From Bradyrhizobium guangdongense (lineage in GTDB: Bacteria > Pseudomonadota > Alphaproteobacteria > Rhizobiales > Xanthobacteraceae), in NCBI RefSeq assembly GCF_006483445.1, contig NZ_PPPT01000191.1, positions 1-32,830 of the forward strand: a DNA stretch of 32,830 nt, written 5' to 3'. Every line of letters starts with the position of its first letter. Position 1 is the first letter of the stretch. This document shows, in pieces, positions 17,645-28,202 of the stretch. The notes under the pieces are model-generated. The model saw nothing but the letters and a program-made list of their open reading frames with translations. It searched no databases and was not told where the DNA came from. Both the position numbers and the translations under genes were made by a program.

Positions 17645-18456
17645 TCAAGCTGATAATGCGGAGTTCGCGACGTCCGGCAATAGTACGGCCTCGCGCAACT
17701 GGCGGGAATATGGATGCTGCGGCGCCGTCAGGATCGCCCGCGCGTCGCCGCTTTCCACCACACTCCCCTCCTGCATGATCATGATGCGGTCGGCGACATA
17801 GTAGGCGGTGGCGAGATCATGCGTCACATAGATGATGGAGATGCCGAGAGCGTCGCGCAACGTCTTGAACAGATTGACGATGGAGATGCGAAGCGACGCA
17901 TCGATCATCGACACCGGCTCGTCGGCGACGATCAGCCTCGGACTTGAGAGCAGCGCACGCGCAATCGCAACCCGTTGAAGCTGCCCGCCGGACAGCTCGT
18001 GCGGATAGCGATGCCGGATTTCCGTCAGCGAAAGCCCGACCTTGTGCAAGGCATCATCGACGGCCGTCTCGGGTGTGACCGGCGACGCCGCGAAGCGGCG
18101 CTGGGTCATGAACAGATAGCGCTCCAGCCGCTTCAGCGGGTTGAACGCTTCGAACGGATTCTGGAAGATCGGCTGCACGTGGTGCATGAAGGCCAGGCGG
18201 CGCGCGCCGGTGCGGATGGTTGCGAGATCGACGCCGTCGAACAGCAGCCTGCCGCCGGTCGGCGTCTCGATATTCAGAATCATCCGTGCAAGCGTCGTCT
18301 TGCCGCTGCCGGTTTCGCCGATGACAGCCAGAATCTCCGGCCGCCGCGCATCGAGGCGGAAGCTGACGTCCCTGACAGCGGCAACGCGTTGGCCAGACAG
18401 CAAGCCTCCGCGAACGAAAGTCTTGCTGACTTCTGAAACATCGAGCAGCACGTCGC

Positions 18457-18460
<4 letters not shown>
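17645..18460 (-). CDS. Opp-type ABC transporter ATPase (second)
   Basis: A 271-residue ATPase of the DppF/OppF class. Walker A GETGSGKTT, signature LSGGQLQRVAIARAL, Walker B LIVADEPVSMID and switch VTHD are intact. It lacks the cysteine-rich C-terminal oligopeptide extension seen in its partner, ending soon after HPYSRQL. The start at 18460 overlaps the stop of the partner ATPase (ATGA), which shows translational coupling; the longer frame to 18583 is a shadow inside that partner. Together with it this forms the nucleotide-binding dimer of the uptake system upstream of GH51. Confidence 0.9.
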
Positions 18461-19499
<1,039 letters not shown>

Positions 19500-19500
<1 letters not shown>

Positions 19501-20363
19501 CACGATGCACCCCCGACGCTGCGCAGCCGGCTGCGCGGATCGATGTAGTCGTTCATCGACACCGCCAGCAGGAACAGGCCGATGAAGGTCATGATCACGG
19601 CAATGGTTGGAAAGGCGATCCACCACCAGACCCCGGCCACCATCGCGGTGTGCTGGTTGGCCCAATAGATCATGCCGCCGATGGTCGGCGTGTTGATGTC
19701 GGTGAAGCCGAGCACCGCGAGCGTCACCTCCAGCCCGATCGACCAGACCATGTTGTTCATGGTGGTCGAGAACACGATCGGCAGCACGTAGGGCAGATGC
19801 TCCTGCATCAGAATCTCGCGCGTCGTCATGCCGGAGAACAGGCTGGTCTCGGTGAATTCGCGGCTCTTCAGGCTCATGGCGACCGAACGGATCAGCCGCG
19901 CATCATAGGCCCAGCCGAGACAGGCCATGATCAGCGCCAGCATCAGCCAGGACATGCGGTCGCGCATCACGAAATAGAACAGCACCAGGAGCGGAAGCAG
20001 GGGAATGACGATGAAGGTGTCATTGACCGACATCAGCGCGCGGTCGATCCAGCCGCCGCTGTAGCCAGCGAGGAGCCCGATCGCGAGCGCGAGCAGACGG
20101 CTGATCAGGGCGACGGTGCAGCCGAACAGCAGCGTGTTGCGGAGCGCAAAGCTCAATTGCCAAAATACGTCCTGGCCGCGCGACGTCGTGCCGAACCAGT
20201 AGGTCGTCGATGGCGGCAGGTCCGGCGGCACCACATAGACGTCCTGCGGCGGATAGGGCGAGAAACTCGCCAGCACCGACAGCAGCAGCACTGCGCCGAC
20301 GAGCACGGCGCCGATCCGGAATTCGAGGTTGTGACGCAAGAGGTCGCGCAGGATCGCGGCCAT
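19500..20363 (-). CDS. Opp-type ABC permease, DppC class
   Basis: A 287-residue inner-membrane permease with about six membrane segments. The periplasmic loop TYWFGTTSRGQDVFWQL after the first segment is the typical WFGTD-x-x-GRD block of DppC/OppC. The cytoplasmic EAA loop reads ETSLFSGMTTREILMQEHLP, the contact site for the ATPases. The start at 20363 overlaps the stop of the upstream permease by one base, and its stop overlaps the ATPase start, so the genes are tightly coupled. Confidence 0.9.
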
Positions 20364-21367
20364 CAGCGCACCTTCACCCGGGGATCGAGCAGCGGATACA
20401 GCAGGTCGATCGCGAGCACCGCGATCGAGACGCCGAGGATCGAGACGGTGGTGACGCCGAGCACGAGGCCGTAGTCACCGGCATAGACGGCGTCGACCAG
20501 CAGAGAGCCCAGGCCGGGATAGCCGAAGACTTTTTCCGTGATCACGGCGCCGTTGAAAATGCCGCCGAGCGAGATGGCGAGGCCCGTCACCTGCGGCACC
20601 AGTGCGTTGCGCATCACGTAGGAGGACAGGATACGCCAGCGCTCGACACCCGCGAGCTCGGCATAGACAACGTAGTCCTCGGTCACGACGTTGGACACCA
20701 GCGCGCGCATGCCTAAGAACCAGCTTCCGACGCCGATCAGGATCAGGGAGAGCGCAGGCAGGATGGCGTGCTGCAGGACGCTGGTGACGAAGTCGACGCT
20801 CAGCGTTTGCGGCAGGTTCATCGCCGAACCGCCCGATATCGGCAGCACCGGCCAGAGGAAGCCAAACACGATCAAGAGCAGCAGCGCCAGGATGTAGTAG
20901 GGGATCGGGTGCAGCCCCATGGCGACCACGCCCATCAGCTTCAGCCCGCGGTTGGTGCGGTCGTAGCCGGCAAGGCCGCCGAGCAGCGTGCCGAGCCCCC
21001 AGGCGATGAGGGTCGAGACCGAGAGCAGGCCGACGGTCCAGGGCAAGGCACGGACGACGAGGGTGGAGACCGGGGTCGGAAACGCGGACAGCGACGGGCC
21101 GAAGTCAGCGCGCAGGATGCGCTTCCAGAACACCCAATACTGCTCGACGCGCGAGCCTGACAGGCCGTAGAGCTCGCGCAGCGACTTACGCATCTCCTCG
21201 ATCGCGGCCGGCGCCGTGTTGCCATAGGAGGTGACCACCGAGATCGACTGCTCGACCGGATCGATCGGGGTCGCATGGGTGATGACGTAAGCGAGATTGA
21301 CGCCGATGAAGACGACGAGCGCGAACTGCGCCAGCCGCCGGATCGCATAACCGAGGTAGCCACTCAC
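20363..21367 (-). CDS. Opp-type ABC permease, DppB class
   Basis: A 334-residue inner-membrane permease. It opens with YAIRRLAQFALVVFIGVNL, the usual first membrane segment of DppB/OppB, and carries the EAA loop AELAGVERWRILSSYVMRNA. It ends in LDLLYPLLDPRVKVR, the standard C-terminus. The start is GTG at 21367, six bases after the binding-protein stop, with no strong ribosome binding site, so translation may be coupled to the gene before it. The insertion between segments (about residues 40-100) is somewhat longer than in peptide permeases. Confidence 0.9.
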   Translation of the reverse strand: MSGYLGYAIRRLAQFALVVFIGVNLAYVITHATPIDPVEQSISVVTSYGNTAPAAIEEMRKSLRELYGLSGSRVEQYWVFWKRILRADFGPSLSAFPTPVSTLVVRALPWTVGLLSVSTLIAWGLGTLLGGLAGYDRTNRGLKLMGVVAMGLHPIPYYILALLLLIVFGFLWPVLPISGGSAMNLPQTLSVDFVTSVLQHAILPALSLILIGVGSWFLGMRALVSNVVTEDYVVYAELAGVERWRILSSYVMRNALVPQVTGLAISLGGIFNGAVITEKVFGYPGLGSLLVDAVYAGDYGLVLGVTTVSILGVSIAVLAIDLLYPLLDPRVKVR

Positions 21368-21373
21368 TGCGTG

Positions 21374-23275
21374 CTAGCCGGCCGGCTTGAGCTTGACGAA
21401 CATGTAGCGCGAATTCCCCCAGTTCGGGACCGGATTGGCGTACGGATTCTCCGAGGTCGGAAATCCCGTCCAGTAGGTCTGGTCCATGGCGGTGAAGACG
21501 TTATAGGCCATCAGCGGAATGGTCGGCATCTCCTTCACCGTGAGCTTGACGTAGTCCTTGCCGAGCTCGGTCGACCGGGGATCGTCGAAGCCGACGGTGC
21601 GAATCTGCTCGATGATCTTGTCGAGCGCGGGGCTCGACCAGCGCTGCCAGTTGCGCGGCGGCTGGGGCTTGCCGGGCTCGACGACGAATTGCGAATGCCA
21701 GCTGTCGAGGAAGTAGGACAGGTCCTGGTTGCCGCCCCAGGTTTCGACGCTCCAGCCGATAAAAGTGTCGAAATCGCCGGCGGCGCGCCGCGTCGGCAAC
21801 GTGCCCTGCGCCACGTCGATCCTCGCATCGATGCCGGCCTGCTTCCATTGCTGCACGATCATGGTGCCGGCCCGCGTCATCACCGGACGCAGGTCGCCCT
21901 CGACCATGACGCGGACGGTGAAGGGCTTTCCGTCCGGCGTGGTCCAGGCACCGCCGCGCTTGGCAAAGCCCGCCTTCTCCAGCAGTTCCTGCGCAGCTTG
22001 CGGATCGGTCTTCCACCAGCCGAGGCCGAAGGCGCGGGCGACCTCGGTGGGATCGGACGGGATCTGCTCACCCATCGACGGCCGCAGCATGTCGGCGATC
22101 TGCTTGCCGACGGTCGGATCGTACGGCTTGATCTTGCGCTTGCCGGTGTCGAGCTCGAACTCCTTGAGCCACGCCTCCATCGGCTGATGATAGGTCGCAG
22201 GGTGCGTACCGGTCGGCGGCACGCCGATCGCCGAGATGGTCGCAGCACCCCGATAGGCCGCCATCGAGACAGCCTTGATGTCGATCAGCAGCGCCAGCGC
22301 CCAACGCACGTCCGGGTTCTTGAACAGCTCGTTCTGCGTGTTGAAGATGACGGCGGGCAACGTCGGATCGGGATGGCCGTAAGGAAACCCCTTGAACCAG
22401 GCCCGTGTCGCCTTGCTCTGCTTGGCGAGCGCGAACATGCCCTCGGGCGCGATGTCGTGGACGACGTCGAGCTCGTGGTTGAGCTGCGCAATCACGCGCT
22501 TGTCGGGCGGGCCGGGATCGACATAGGCGAGATATTTGGGTCCGGGCTTGCCGTAGCGGCCGAGCGAGGTGCGCTGCCAGTCGTCACGAAGCTGCCAGAT
22601 GTACCATTTGCCATCGGGATCGTAGCTCGAGAGCACATAGGCGCCGAGCGACACCGGCTTGTTGAAATCGAACTTTGCGGGATCCTCGACCTTCTCGAAG
22701 ACGTGCTTGGGCAAGATCCACACCGCGCCCCAGCGCACCGTGAAATTGGCATGGAACCGCGAGTTCGGCTTCTTGAGCTTGAACACGACGGTGTAGGGAT
22801 CGGGCGCAGTGACGGAGGCGACATTGCTCGCCAGCACCGCGCTGAAGCGCATGCCCGGATTCTTGATCTGGGTCATCACGGTCGCGACGACGTCGTCGGC
22901 CGTGAACTCGACGCCATCGCTCCAGAAAATGCCCTTGCGCAGCTTTGCCGTCATCTCGGTGAAGTCGGCATTGTATTGCGGCTTGTCGGCGGCGAGCGAA
23001 TTGTCCCAGACCCCGTCGAGGCCGCTTTCGGGATCGATGTACCAGAGCGTGTCGAGGGCTGCCTGCTGCAGCCCGTTCGACTGCGAGCCGGCATTGATGG
23101 CCCAGATGTTGAACCAGCCGGCGTTCTTGATGGTCCCTTCCGGGTTCTCCAGGATCAGGAGCTCTTTTCGCGGGATATTCTGCGGGATGCCCTGCGCATT
23201 GGCGGAAACCGCGAGCAGGACAAGCTGCGACACCAGCACGCACGCGACCAGCAACCATGCACGGATACGGCCCAT
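21374..23275 (-). CDS. Opp-family solute-binding protein, probably for oligosaccharides
   Basis: A 633-residue exported binding protein (SBP_bac_5 family). The signal peptide covers residues 1-28 (cut after ANA). The start at 23275 has AGGGAGGT a few bases upstream; the ATG at 23308 would put 11 residues before the signal. Family features include LRKGIFWSDGVEFTADDV, a block that lines the entrance of the pocket. It is about 100 residues longer than peptide-binding DppA/OppA. The family also contains binders of plant oligosaccharides, and this operon ends in a GH51 arabinofuranosidase, so an arabino-oligosaccharide is the best guess (inference). It is first in the five-gene transporter operon. 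Confidence 0.88.
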   Translation of the reverse strand: MGRIRAWLLVACVLVSQLVLLAVSANAQGIPQNIPRKELLILENPEGTIKNAGWFNIWAINAGSQSNGLQQAALDTLWYIDPESGLDGVWDNSLAADKPQYNADFTEMTAKLRKGIFWSDGVEFTADDVVATVMTQIKNPGMRFSAVLASNVASVTAPDPYTVVFKLKKPNSRFHANFTVRWGAVWILPKHVFEKVEDPAKFDFNKPVSLGAYVLSSYDPDGKWYIWQLRDDWQRTSLGRYGKPGPKYLAYVDPGPPDKRVIAQLNHELDVVHDIAPEGMFALAKQSKATRAWFKGFPYGHPDPTLPAVIFNTQNELFKNPDVRWALALLIDIKAVSMAAYRGAATISAIGVPPTGTHPATYHQPMEAWLKEFELDTGKRKIKPYDPTVGKQIADMLRPSMGEQIPSDPTEVARAFGLGWWKTDPQAAQELLEKAGFAKRGGAWTTPDGKPFTVRVMVEGDLRPVMTRAGTMIVQQWKQAGIDARIDVAQGTLPTRRAAGDFDTFIGWSVETWGGNQDLSYFLDSWHSQFVVEPGKPQPPRNWQRWSSPALDKIIEQIRTVGFDDPRSTELGKDYVKLTVKEMPTIPLMAYNVFTAMDQTYWTGFPTSENPYANPVPNWGNSRYMFVKLKPAG

Positions 23276-23323
23276 CGTGACCTCCCTGATCGTGCAGTTG
23301 ATCTCCACGCTTGCTTTGCGCGG

Positions 23324-23371
23324 ATGGTAGAGGCGGCGGGGCCCGCGAACAACAGAAATCTGAATGATTTC
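23324..23371 (-). promoter_or_regulatory. Candidate promoter and operator of the Opp-GH51 operon
   Basis: On the minus strand TTGTTC (23352-23347) and TACCAT (23329-23324) are 17 bp apart, a modest sigma-70-like pair. Just upstream lies GAAATC-N5-GATTTC (23355-23371), a perfect 6-bp inverted repeat; a second overlapping one, TCTGAA-N4-TTCAGA, spans 23359-23374. A regulator such as the RpiR protein encoded next door could bind here. This is sequence pattern only. Confidence 0.4.
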
Positions 23372-23460
23372 AGAGGGGATGGTTTGCCGGGCTCGGTCTA
23401 ATCTTGCGGGCGCCTGCCCCTGCCCTCAAAAAGACGTCGAAAACAACCCCGTGCACAGTA

Positions 23461-23538
23461 GAAATTTCCGGCCCCTCCTCGTAATTCTTTTTTTACGAAT
23501 TTCGTTTGACCCGTCGGGCAAATCAGGGCTATATTGAC
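23461..23538. other. AT-richer gap segment with inverted repeats and a plus-strand promoter-like pair
   Basis: The 313-bp gap between the binding protein and the RpiR gene has no gene. It holds GAAATTTC (23461-23468), TCGTAA-N8-TTACGA (23479-23498), and on the plus strand TTGACC (23506-23511), 17 bp, CTATAT (23529-23534), a good alphaproteobacterial sigma-70-like match. A transcript from it would run antisense into the RpiR gene. The sequence around TTGACCCGTCGGGCAAATCA also resembles, from memory, short intergenic repeats in Bradyrhizobium genomes; I cannot confirm this. Confidence 0.4.
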
Positions 23539-23588
23539 ATCATCGCCGGCTCCGCGACATCGAAGCGGATTAGCTGCTCGCCGGCGCG

Positions 23589-24545
23589 TCAGTCGCCCAG
23601 CGGCCCCTTGGCGTCCCCGTCGCTCCCCTTCACCAGCTCGTACTTGATCCGCCGCATGCGGGCCTGGGCTTCGAGCGGCTTGCAATAGGCCGTCGAGGCG
23701 GCGAGCAAGTCGATCGCCGCGAGAAGGGCGTAGCGCGACGCCGTCGGCTTGAGCGCATCGGGCGCTTCGGGCACGTGCACGCCGAGCGCGATATCGGCGA
23801 TGGAGGCCAGCCGGCTTTGCGGCCTGGTAATCGCAACGATCAGCGCGCCGTATTGTCTGGCGATCCTGGCTGCCTCGATCACCTCGTTCGCCGCACCCGT
23901 GGTCGAGATGGCAATGACGACATCGCCCTCACCAAAGGTCGCGGCGATCATGCGCATCAATCTGGGATCGGAGGTGTGGGAGACGGCGATTCCGAGACGA
24001 AAGAAACGGTTCTGAACCTCCATCGCCGCAAGGGTCGAGCCGCCGCCCACGCCGAAAGCGGCAAGCTTCGAACAGCGCGAGATGGCTTCGGCGGCCCGCT
24101 CGACGTCCTCCTTGCGCAGCCCCTCCTCGGCGGTGGCAATGGCGCGACGAATTTCCTGGAACACAGACCGCCAGAGCGCGGGGCGCGCCAGATCGGTTCC
24201 GACATGCGGGGGCAGCTCGACGTAGATCCGCCCAACCGCCATGGCCTGAGCAAGCCTCACCTTGAGGTCACGGACACCGCGGCAGCCGACCGAGCGGCTG
24301 AACCTGGTCACCGTCGGTTCACTGACGCGCGCCCGGCGGGCAAGCTCCGCATTGCTGGCGTGAATGGCAAACTCGACATCGGCCAGCAGCGCCGTGGCAA
24401 CGCGCTGCTCCGAGGGGCTGAGATCCGGGACGCTCTGCCGGATGAGAGAGACGATGTCGCCGACCACAACAGCGTCACGGCCTGATGGCGTCGAGACTGC
24501 CGCCCCGGCGGCTTTCGCCGGATGAATTTGCTTCGCACGCGGCAT
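23589..24545 (-). CDS. RpiR/MurR-family transcriptional regulator
   Basis: A 318-residue regulator. The N-terminal helix-turn-helix (about residues 40-100, with SNAELARRARVSEPTVTRFS as recognition region) is followed by a SIS sugar-phosphate-binding domain (about 150-285; FGVGGGSTLAA, ISTTGAANEVIEAA). RpiR proteins respond to phosphosugars or sugar acids and repress or activate catabolic genes. The start at 24545 is preferred because GGGAAGGA lies just before it; ATGs at 24566 and 24587 have poor sites. It sits between two Opp-type transporters: divergent from the one on the plus strand and upstream of the Opp-GH51 operon on its own strand, so it may control either or both. Confidence 0.88.
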   Translation of the reverse strand: MPRAKQIHPAKAAGAAVSTPSGRDAVVVGDIVSLIRQSVPDLSPSEQRVATALLADVEFAIHASNAELARRARVSEPTVTRFSRSVGCRGVRDLKVRLAQAMAVGRIYVELPPHVGTDLARPALWRSVFQEIRRAIATAEEGLRKEDVERAAEAISRCSKLAAFGVGGGSTLAAMEVQNRFFRLGIAVSHTSDPRLMRMIAATFGEGDVVIAISTTGAANEVIEAARIARQYGALIVAITRPQSRLASIADIALGVHVPEAPDALKPTASRYALLAAIDLLAASTAYCKPLEAQARMRRIKYELVKGSDGDAKGPLGD

Positions 24546-24643
24546 GCGCGTCCTTCCCGAGGCCATATCAACCTGCGCGTCCGGCATTCATGTAAGAAAC
24601 ATTCAGCATCGGCGGTCCAAAAATTGGCCTATCGGCGATGAAT

Positions 24644-24682
24644 AGCAATTTTTTGCTTGAAATCTAGCATATTGTGTATGTA
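24644..24682 (+). promoter_or_regulatory. Candidate promoter and operator of the second Opp operon
   Basis: TTGCTT (24653-24658) and TATGTA (24677-24682) are 18 bp apart. AGCAA-TTTT-TTGCT (24644-24657), a 5-bp perfect inverted repeat, overlaps the -35. A GAAATC half-site (24659-24664) repeats the arm of the palindrome before the Opp-GH51 operon. Weak evidence, from pattern only. Confidence 0.35.
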
Positions 24683-24773
24683 ACTTTCAAACAACGTGCC
24701 GCCCGGCCAAAGGCCTGAGGCACATCCCCTGCACGCGAGAGGCAGGCGGTTCAAATAGGTGGGAGGGGCGATC

Positions 24774-26315
24774 ATGAGATACGGTCTCAGTGTCGTGACG
24801 CGTGGCGCCGCAGGCATCGCCATCGCGTTGTTTCTGAACGCGCAGGCGAGCGCGGCCACCTTGCTTCGCGAAGCCACCATCGGCGAGCCGCCGCCGCTCG
24901 ATGTCATGCTGACGACGGCAGACGTCGCGTCGGTGATCGGCCGCCACATCTTCGAAACCCTCTATGCGCTGGATTCGACCTATACGCCGCGCCCGATGCT
25001 GGCCGAGAGCGAACGTGAGGCGGACGGCGGCAAGACCATCGTCATCAAGCTGCGCGAGGGCGTTTCCTTCCACAACGGCAAGGAGATGACCGCCAAGGAC
25101 GTTGTCGCCTCGACGAAGCGATGGGGTGATTTCGGCGCGCGCGGCAAGCTCCTGATGGCGGCGGCCACCTCGGTCGAAGCGACCGGAAAGTATGAGGTCA
25201 CGCTGAAGCTCTCGGCACCGAACGGGGCCTGGAAGAATCTGATCGCGGACGTCAATGGCGGACTTGCGATCTATCCGGAAGACATCGCCGCCAACGCTGG
25301 AAACAAACCGATCGAGCAGAAGGACTATATCGGCACCGGGCCTTACAAGTTCGTGGAGTGGCGGCCGAACCGCTACGTCGAGGTCGAGAAGTTCGACGGC
25401 TACAAGCCCGTGAAGGACAAGGCCGACGGCTTCGCCGGCGCCCGCGCCGCCGTCTTCGACAAGATCCGGTTCATTCCGGTGCCTGATGTCGGCACGCGCG
25501 TGAGCGGGGTGCAGGCAGGCGACTACGACTATGCGGAGATGATCTCCGGCGATCTCTACGAATCCCTCAGCAAGGATCCATCGGTCCAGGTGCAGCGGAC
25601 CAACGCGCCGATCTTCGGCCTTTTCTTCATGAACTCGAAGCAGGGAATCCTGAAGGACAACTACAAGCTCCGGCGCGCCATCCAGACCGCACTGGACAAA
25701 TCGCAGGCCCTGCGCGTCGCCTTCGGCCCAAAGGACCTGTGGAACGCGGAAGGATCAATCTTTCCCAAGGGCACGCCCTGGTACTCGACGGAGGGCGTTT
25801 CCAACTACAGTCCGCGCGATCCGAAGAAGGCCAAAGAACTCGCCAAGGAGGCGGATTACTCGGGAACTCCCATCCGCCTGCTCGTCTCGACGAACTATCA
25901 GGCGCACTATGACGAAGCCGCCGTCTTCACCCGCCAACTGGCCGACGCCGGGATCAATGTCCAGATGATGGTCGTCGATTGGGCAACCCTTTTGAAGATG
26001 CGCGGTCAGCCGGAACAGTGGGACATCTTCGTCACCCACCATTCGTTCTCGCCGGACCCGCTGCTCCTGACGTTCCTGAATGCGAGCTATCCCGGCTGGT
26101 GGGACAGCCCCGAGATCGGCGCGCTTCGGGCCGACCTGATCAAATCGACCGATCCGGCCGCACGCAAGTCGACATGGGACAAGATCCAGGCGCTGGTCTA
26201 CGATCAGGTGCCGGTCATGAAAGTCGGCGACGCCTACACCTACGACATCGCGTCTCCCAAGCTCAAAGGGCTCAACCCGAACGGCCCTGCGTTCTGGAAC
26301 GTGTCGACGAAGTAA
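24774..26315 (+). CDS. Opp-family solute-binding protein of the second transporter
   Basis: A 513-residue exported binding protein of the SBP_bac_5 family, of usual DppA/OppA length. The signal peptide covers residues 1-27 (NAQASA, then ATLLRE). Characteristic blocks are LREGVSFHNGKEMTAKDVVAS, a near-consensus family signature, and DYIGTGPYKFVEW. The start at 24774 is placed after GGGAGGGG; the start at 24759 lies within that site. It shows clear difference in length and sequence from the binding protein at 21374, so the two transporters are not a recent duplication. The ligand is unknown: peptide, opine, sugar oligomer or metal chelate are all possible. It leads a five-gene plus-strand operon. 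Confidence 0.9.
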   Translation: MRYGLSVVTRGAAGIAIALFLNAQASAATLLREATIGEPPPLDVMLTTADVASVIGRHIFETLYALDSTYTPRPMLAESEREADGGKTIVIKLREGVSFHNGKEMTAKDVVASTKRWGDFGARGKLLMAAATSVEATGKYEVTLKLSAPNGAWKNLIADVNGGLAIYPEDIAANAGNKPIEQKDYIGTGPYKFVEWRPNRYVEVEKFDGYKPVKDKADGFAGARAAVFDKIRFIPVPDVGTRVSGVQAGDYDYAEMISGDLYESLSKDPSVQVQRTNAPIFGLFFMNSKQGILKDNYKLRRAIQTALDKSQALRVAFGPKDLWNAEGSIFPKGTPWYSTEGVSNYSPRDPKKAKELAKEADYSGTPIRLLVSTNYQAHYDEAAVFTRQLADAGINVQMMVVDWATLLKMRGQPEQWDIFVTHHSFSPDPLLLTFLNASYPGWWDSPEIGALRADLIKSTDPAARKSTWDKIQALVYDQVPVMKVGDAYTYDIASPKLKGLNPNGPAFWNVSTK

Positions 26316-26394
26316 GGACGGGCAATGAGGCCGCAAGGAATGTCGAGCGCCGGCAACGTCACACGTCGTTGCCGCTGATCGGCCGCGCAATCAC

Positions 26395-27342
26395 ATGTGG
26401 TCTTACGTACTCAAGCGCGCGGGAACGACGGCGGTGACGCTTCTGGCGGCGTCCGTCATCATCTTTGCGTTCATCCATGTCGTGCCAGGTGATCCCATTT
26501 ACGTTCTGCTCGGCGACACCGCCACGCCGGATCAGATCGACGCGCTGCGGCACCAGTTCGGTCTCGATCGACCGATCATCGTTCAATATCTGACCTGGGT
26601 CGGCCATGTGCTCGAGGGCGACCTCGGACGTTCCATCTTCTTCCAGGCGCCGGTGCTGTCGGTGATTGCCGATGGCGCCGAGACCAGCGCTTTGCTCGCC
26701 ACCATGACGATGATCTGGGTGACAATCATCGGCGTGCCGATCGGCATGATCGCGGCGGTCCGGCACGGCACATGGCTCGACCAGGGCCTGTCAGGTGGGG
26801 CGATGCTGATGGCTTCGATACCCACGTTCTGGGTCGGGCTCTATCTGATCCTGATCTTTGCCGCCTGGCTCGGCTGGTTTCCGAGCTCCGGTTATCCCTC
26901 GATCTTCGAGGGCGGCGGCGCCGCCAATCTGCGCTACCTCGTCCTCCCCAGCCTGGCGCTCGCGGCGCCGAATGCCGCGCTGATCCTGCGGTTGACACGC
27001 GCCAGCATGCTCGACGTCGCCCGCGAGGACTACGTGCGCACGGCGCGCGCAAAGGGAATCCGCCCGTGGCAGGTCGTGCGCCGGCACATCCTGCGCAATG
27101 CGCTGCTGGCCGTGGTGTCGGCATTCGGCTTCACCTTCGCAGCGCTGCTCTCCGAAGCGGTGGTGACCGAAACGGTGTTTGCCCTGCCCGGCATCGGCCG
27201 CCTCGTCGTCCAGTCGATCCTGCGCCGCGACTACCCGGTGATCCAGGGCGTCATCCTGGTCATCGTCGTCGTGTATCTTCTGGTCAATCTGATCGTCGAT
27301 CTGAGTTACCGATTGCTCGACCCGCGGGTCGAACTGCAATGA
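26395..27342 (+). CDS. Opp-type ABC permease, DppB class, second transporter
   Basis: A 315-residue inner-membrane permease. It begins MWSYVLKRAGTTAVTLLAAS and has the DppB block VVPGDPIYVLLGD followed by LRHQFGLDRPIIVQYLTW. The EAA loop reads ARAKGIRPWQVVRRHILRNA, and the end YRLLDPRVELQ is standard. It follows the binding protein after 79 bp and its stop overlaps the start of the partner permease (ATGA). Length and layout fit peptide/nickel-type permeases. Confidence 0.92.
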   Translation: MWSYVLKRAGTTAVTLLAASVIIFAFIHVVPGDPIYVLLGDTATPDQIDALRHQFGLDRPIIVQYLTWVGHVLEGDLGRSIFFQAPVLSVIADGAETSALLATMTMIWVTIIGVPIGMIAAVRHGTWLDQGLSGGAMLMASIPTFWVGLYLILIFAAWLGWFPSSGYPSIFEGGGAANLRYLVLPSLALAAPNAALILRLTRASMLDVAREDYVRTARAKGIRPWQVVRRHILRNALLAVVSAFGFTFAALLSEAVVTETVFALPGIGRLVVQSILRRDYPVIQGVILVIVVVYLLVNLIVDLSYRLLDPRVELQ

Positions 27343-28199
27343 GGCACGACGGCGCGATCCTGTGGCTAAAGCCGTTCGTCGCCCGCCCGATCGCGCTGGC
27401 GGGGCTGGGCATCCTTCTGGCAACCGTGCTCGCTGCCGCTTTCGCCCATTGGCTCGCGCCTTACGATCCGTACGCGATCGATCCGATGATCCGCCTGACG
27501 CCCCCGAACGCCGCCCATTGGTTCGGGACGGACCAGTTTGGCCGGGATACCCTGTCGCGCGTCATCCAGTCCGCGCGCATGGCGCTTCTGATCGGCTCCG
27601 GTGTGGTCGTCTTTGCGCTCGCGACGGGCGTGCCGATCGGGGTCCTTTCGGCTCTGTTCCCTCGACTGGGTCACGTGCTGATGCGCATGGTGGACGTGCT
27701 GATGGCCTTCCCGGCGCTGCTGCTCGCACTCGGGCTAATCGTCATTCTCGGCCCGAGCGTGGCCAATGCCATTCTGGCCATCGGGGTCGGCTACATGACG
27801 ACGACGACGCGGATCGTTTACGGCCTGACGCTGCGCCTGCGCGCGGAGACCTATGTCGAGGCATCCCGCAGCATGGGCGCGGGAACTTTATGGCTCATCG
27901 GCAAGCACATCCTGCCGAACCTGGTCTCACCGCTCCTGGTGCAGGCGAGCTTCGTGTTCGCTTTCGCGCAGCTTGGCGCGGCGTCGCTCGACTTCCTCGG
28001 CCTCGGCGCGCCGCCGGAGATTCCGAGCTGGGGCAACATGCTGGCGGAATCGCGCACCTTCATCACCCGCGCGCCGTGGCTGCTGTTCTTCCCCGGCATG
28101 ATGATCGTGGCGACGGCATTTTCGCTCAACCTTGTCGGCGATGCGCTGCGTGATCGGCTCGATCCGCGGTTCCGTCAGGTCTTTGGCGAGAAAGGCTAG
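27339..28199 (+). CDS. Opp-type ABC permease, DppC class, second transporter
   Basis: A 286-residue inner-membrane permease. The WFGTDQFGRDTLSRVI block after the first membrane segment and the EAA loop SRSMGAGTLWLIGKHILPNL are typical of DppC. The start at 27339 overlaps the upstream stop (ATGA); the much longer open frame (from 26772) is a shadow over the DppB gene. It forms the membrane channel with DppB. Confidence 0.92.
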   Translation: MRHDGAILWLKPFVARPIALAGLGILLATVLAAAFAHWLAPYDPYAIDPMIRLTPPNAAHWFGTDQFGRDTLSRVIQSARMALLIGSGVVVFALATGVPIGVLSALFPRLGHVLMRMVDVLMAFPALLLALGLIVILGPSVANAILAIGVGYMTTTTRIVYGLTLRLRAETYVEASRSMGAGTLWLIGKHILPNLVSPLLVQASFVFAFAQLGAASLDFLGLGAPPEIPSWGNMLAESRTFITRAPWLLFFPGMMIVATAFSLNLVGDALRDRLDPRFRQVFGEKG

Positions 28200-28202
28200 G
28201 CC

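Noticed and set aside
21275..23401. 708-codon open frame on the plus strand
   Set aside because: Antisense to the solute-binding protein, which has a signal peptide, ribosome binding site and family motifs.
23506..23688. 60-codon plus-strand frame
   Set aside because: It would begin within the promoter-like element and is antisense to the end of the RpiR gene; no ribosome binding site.
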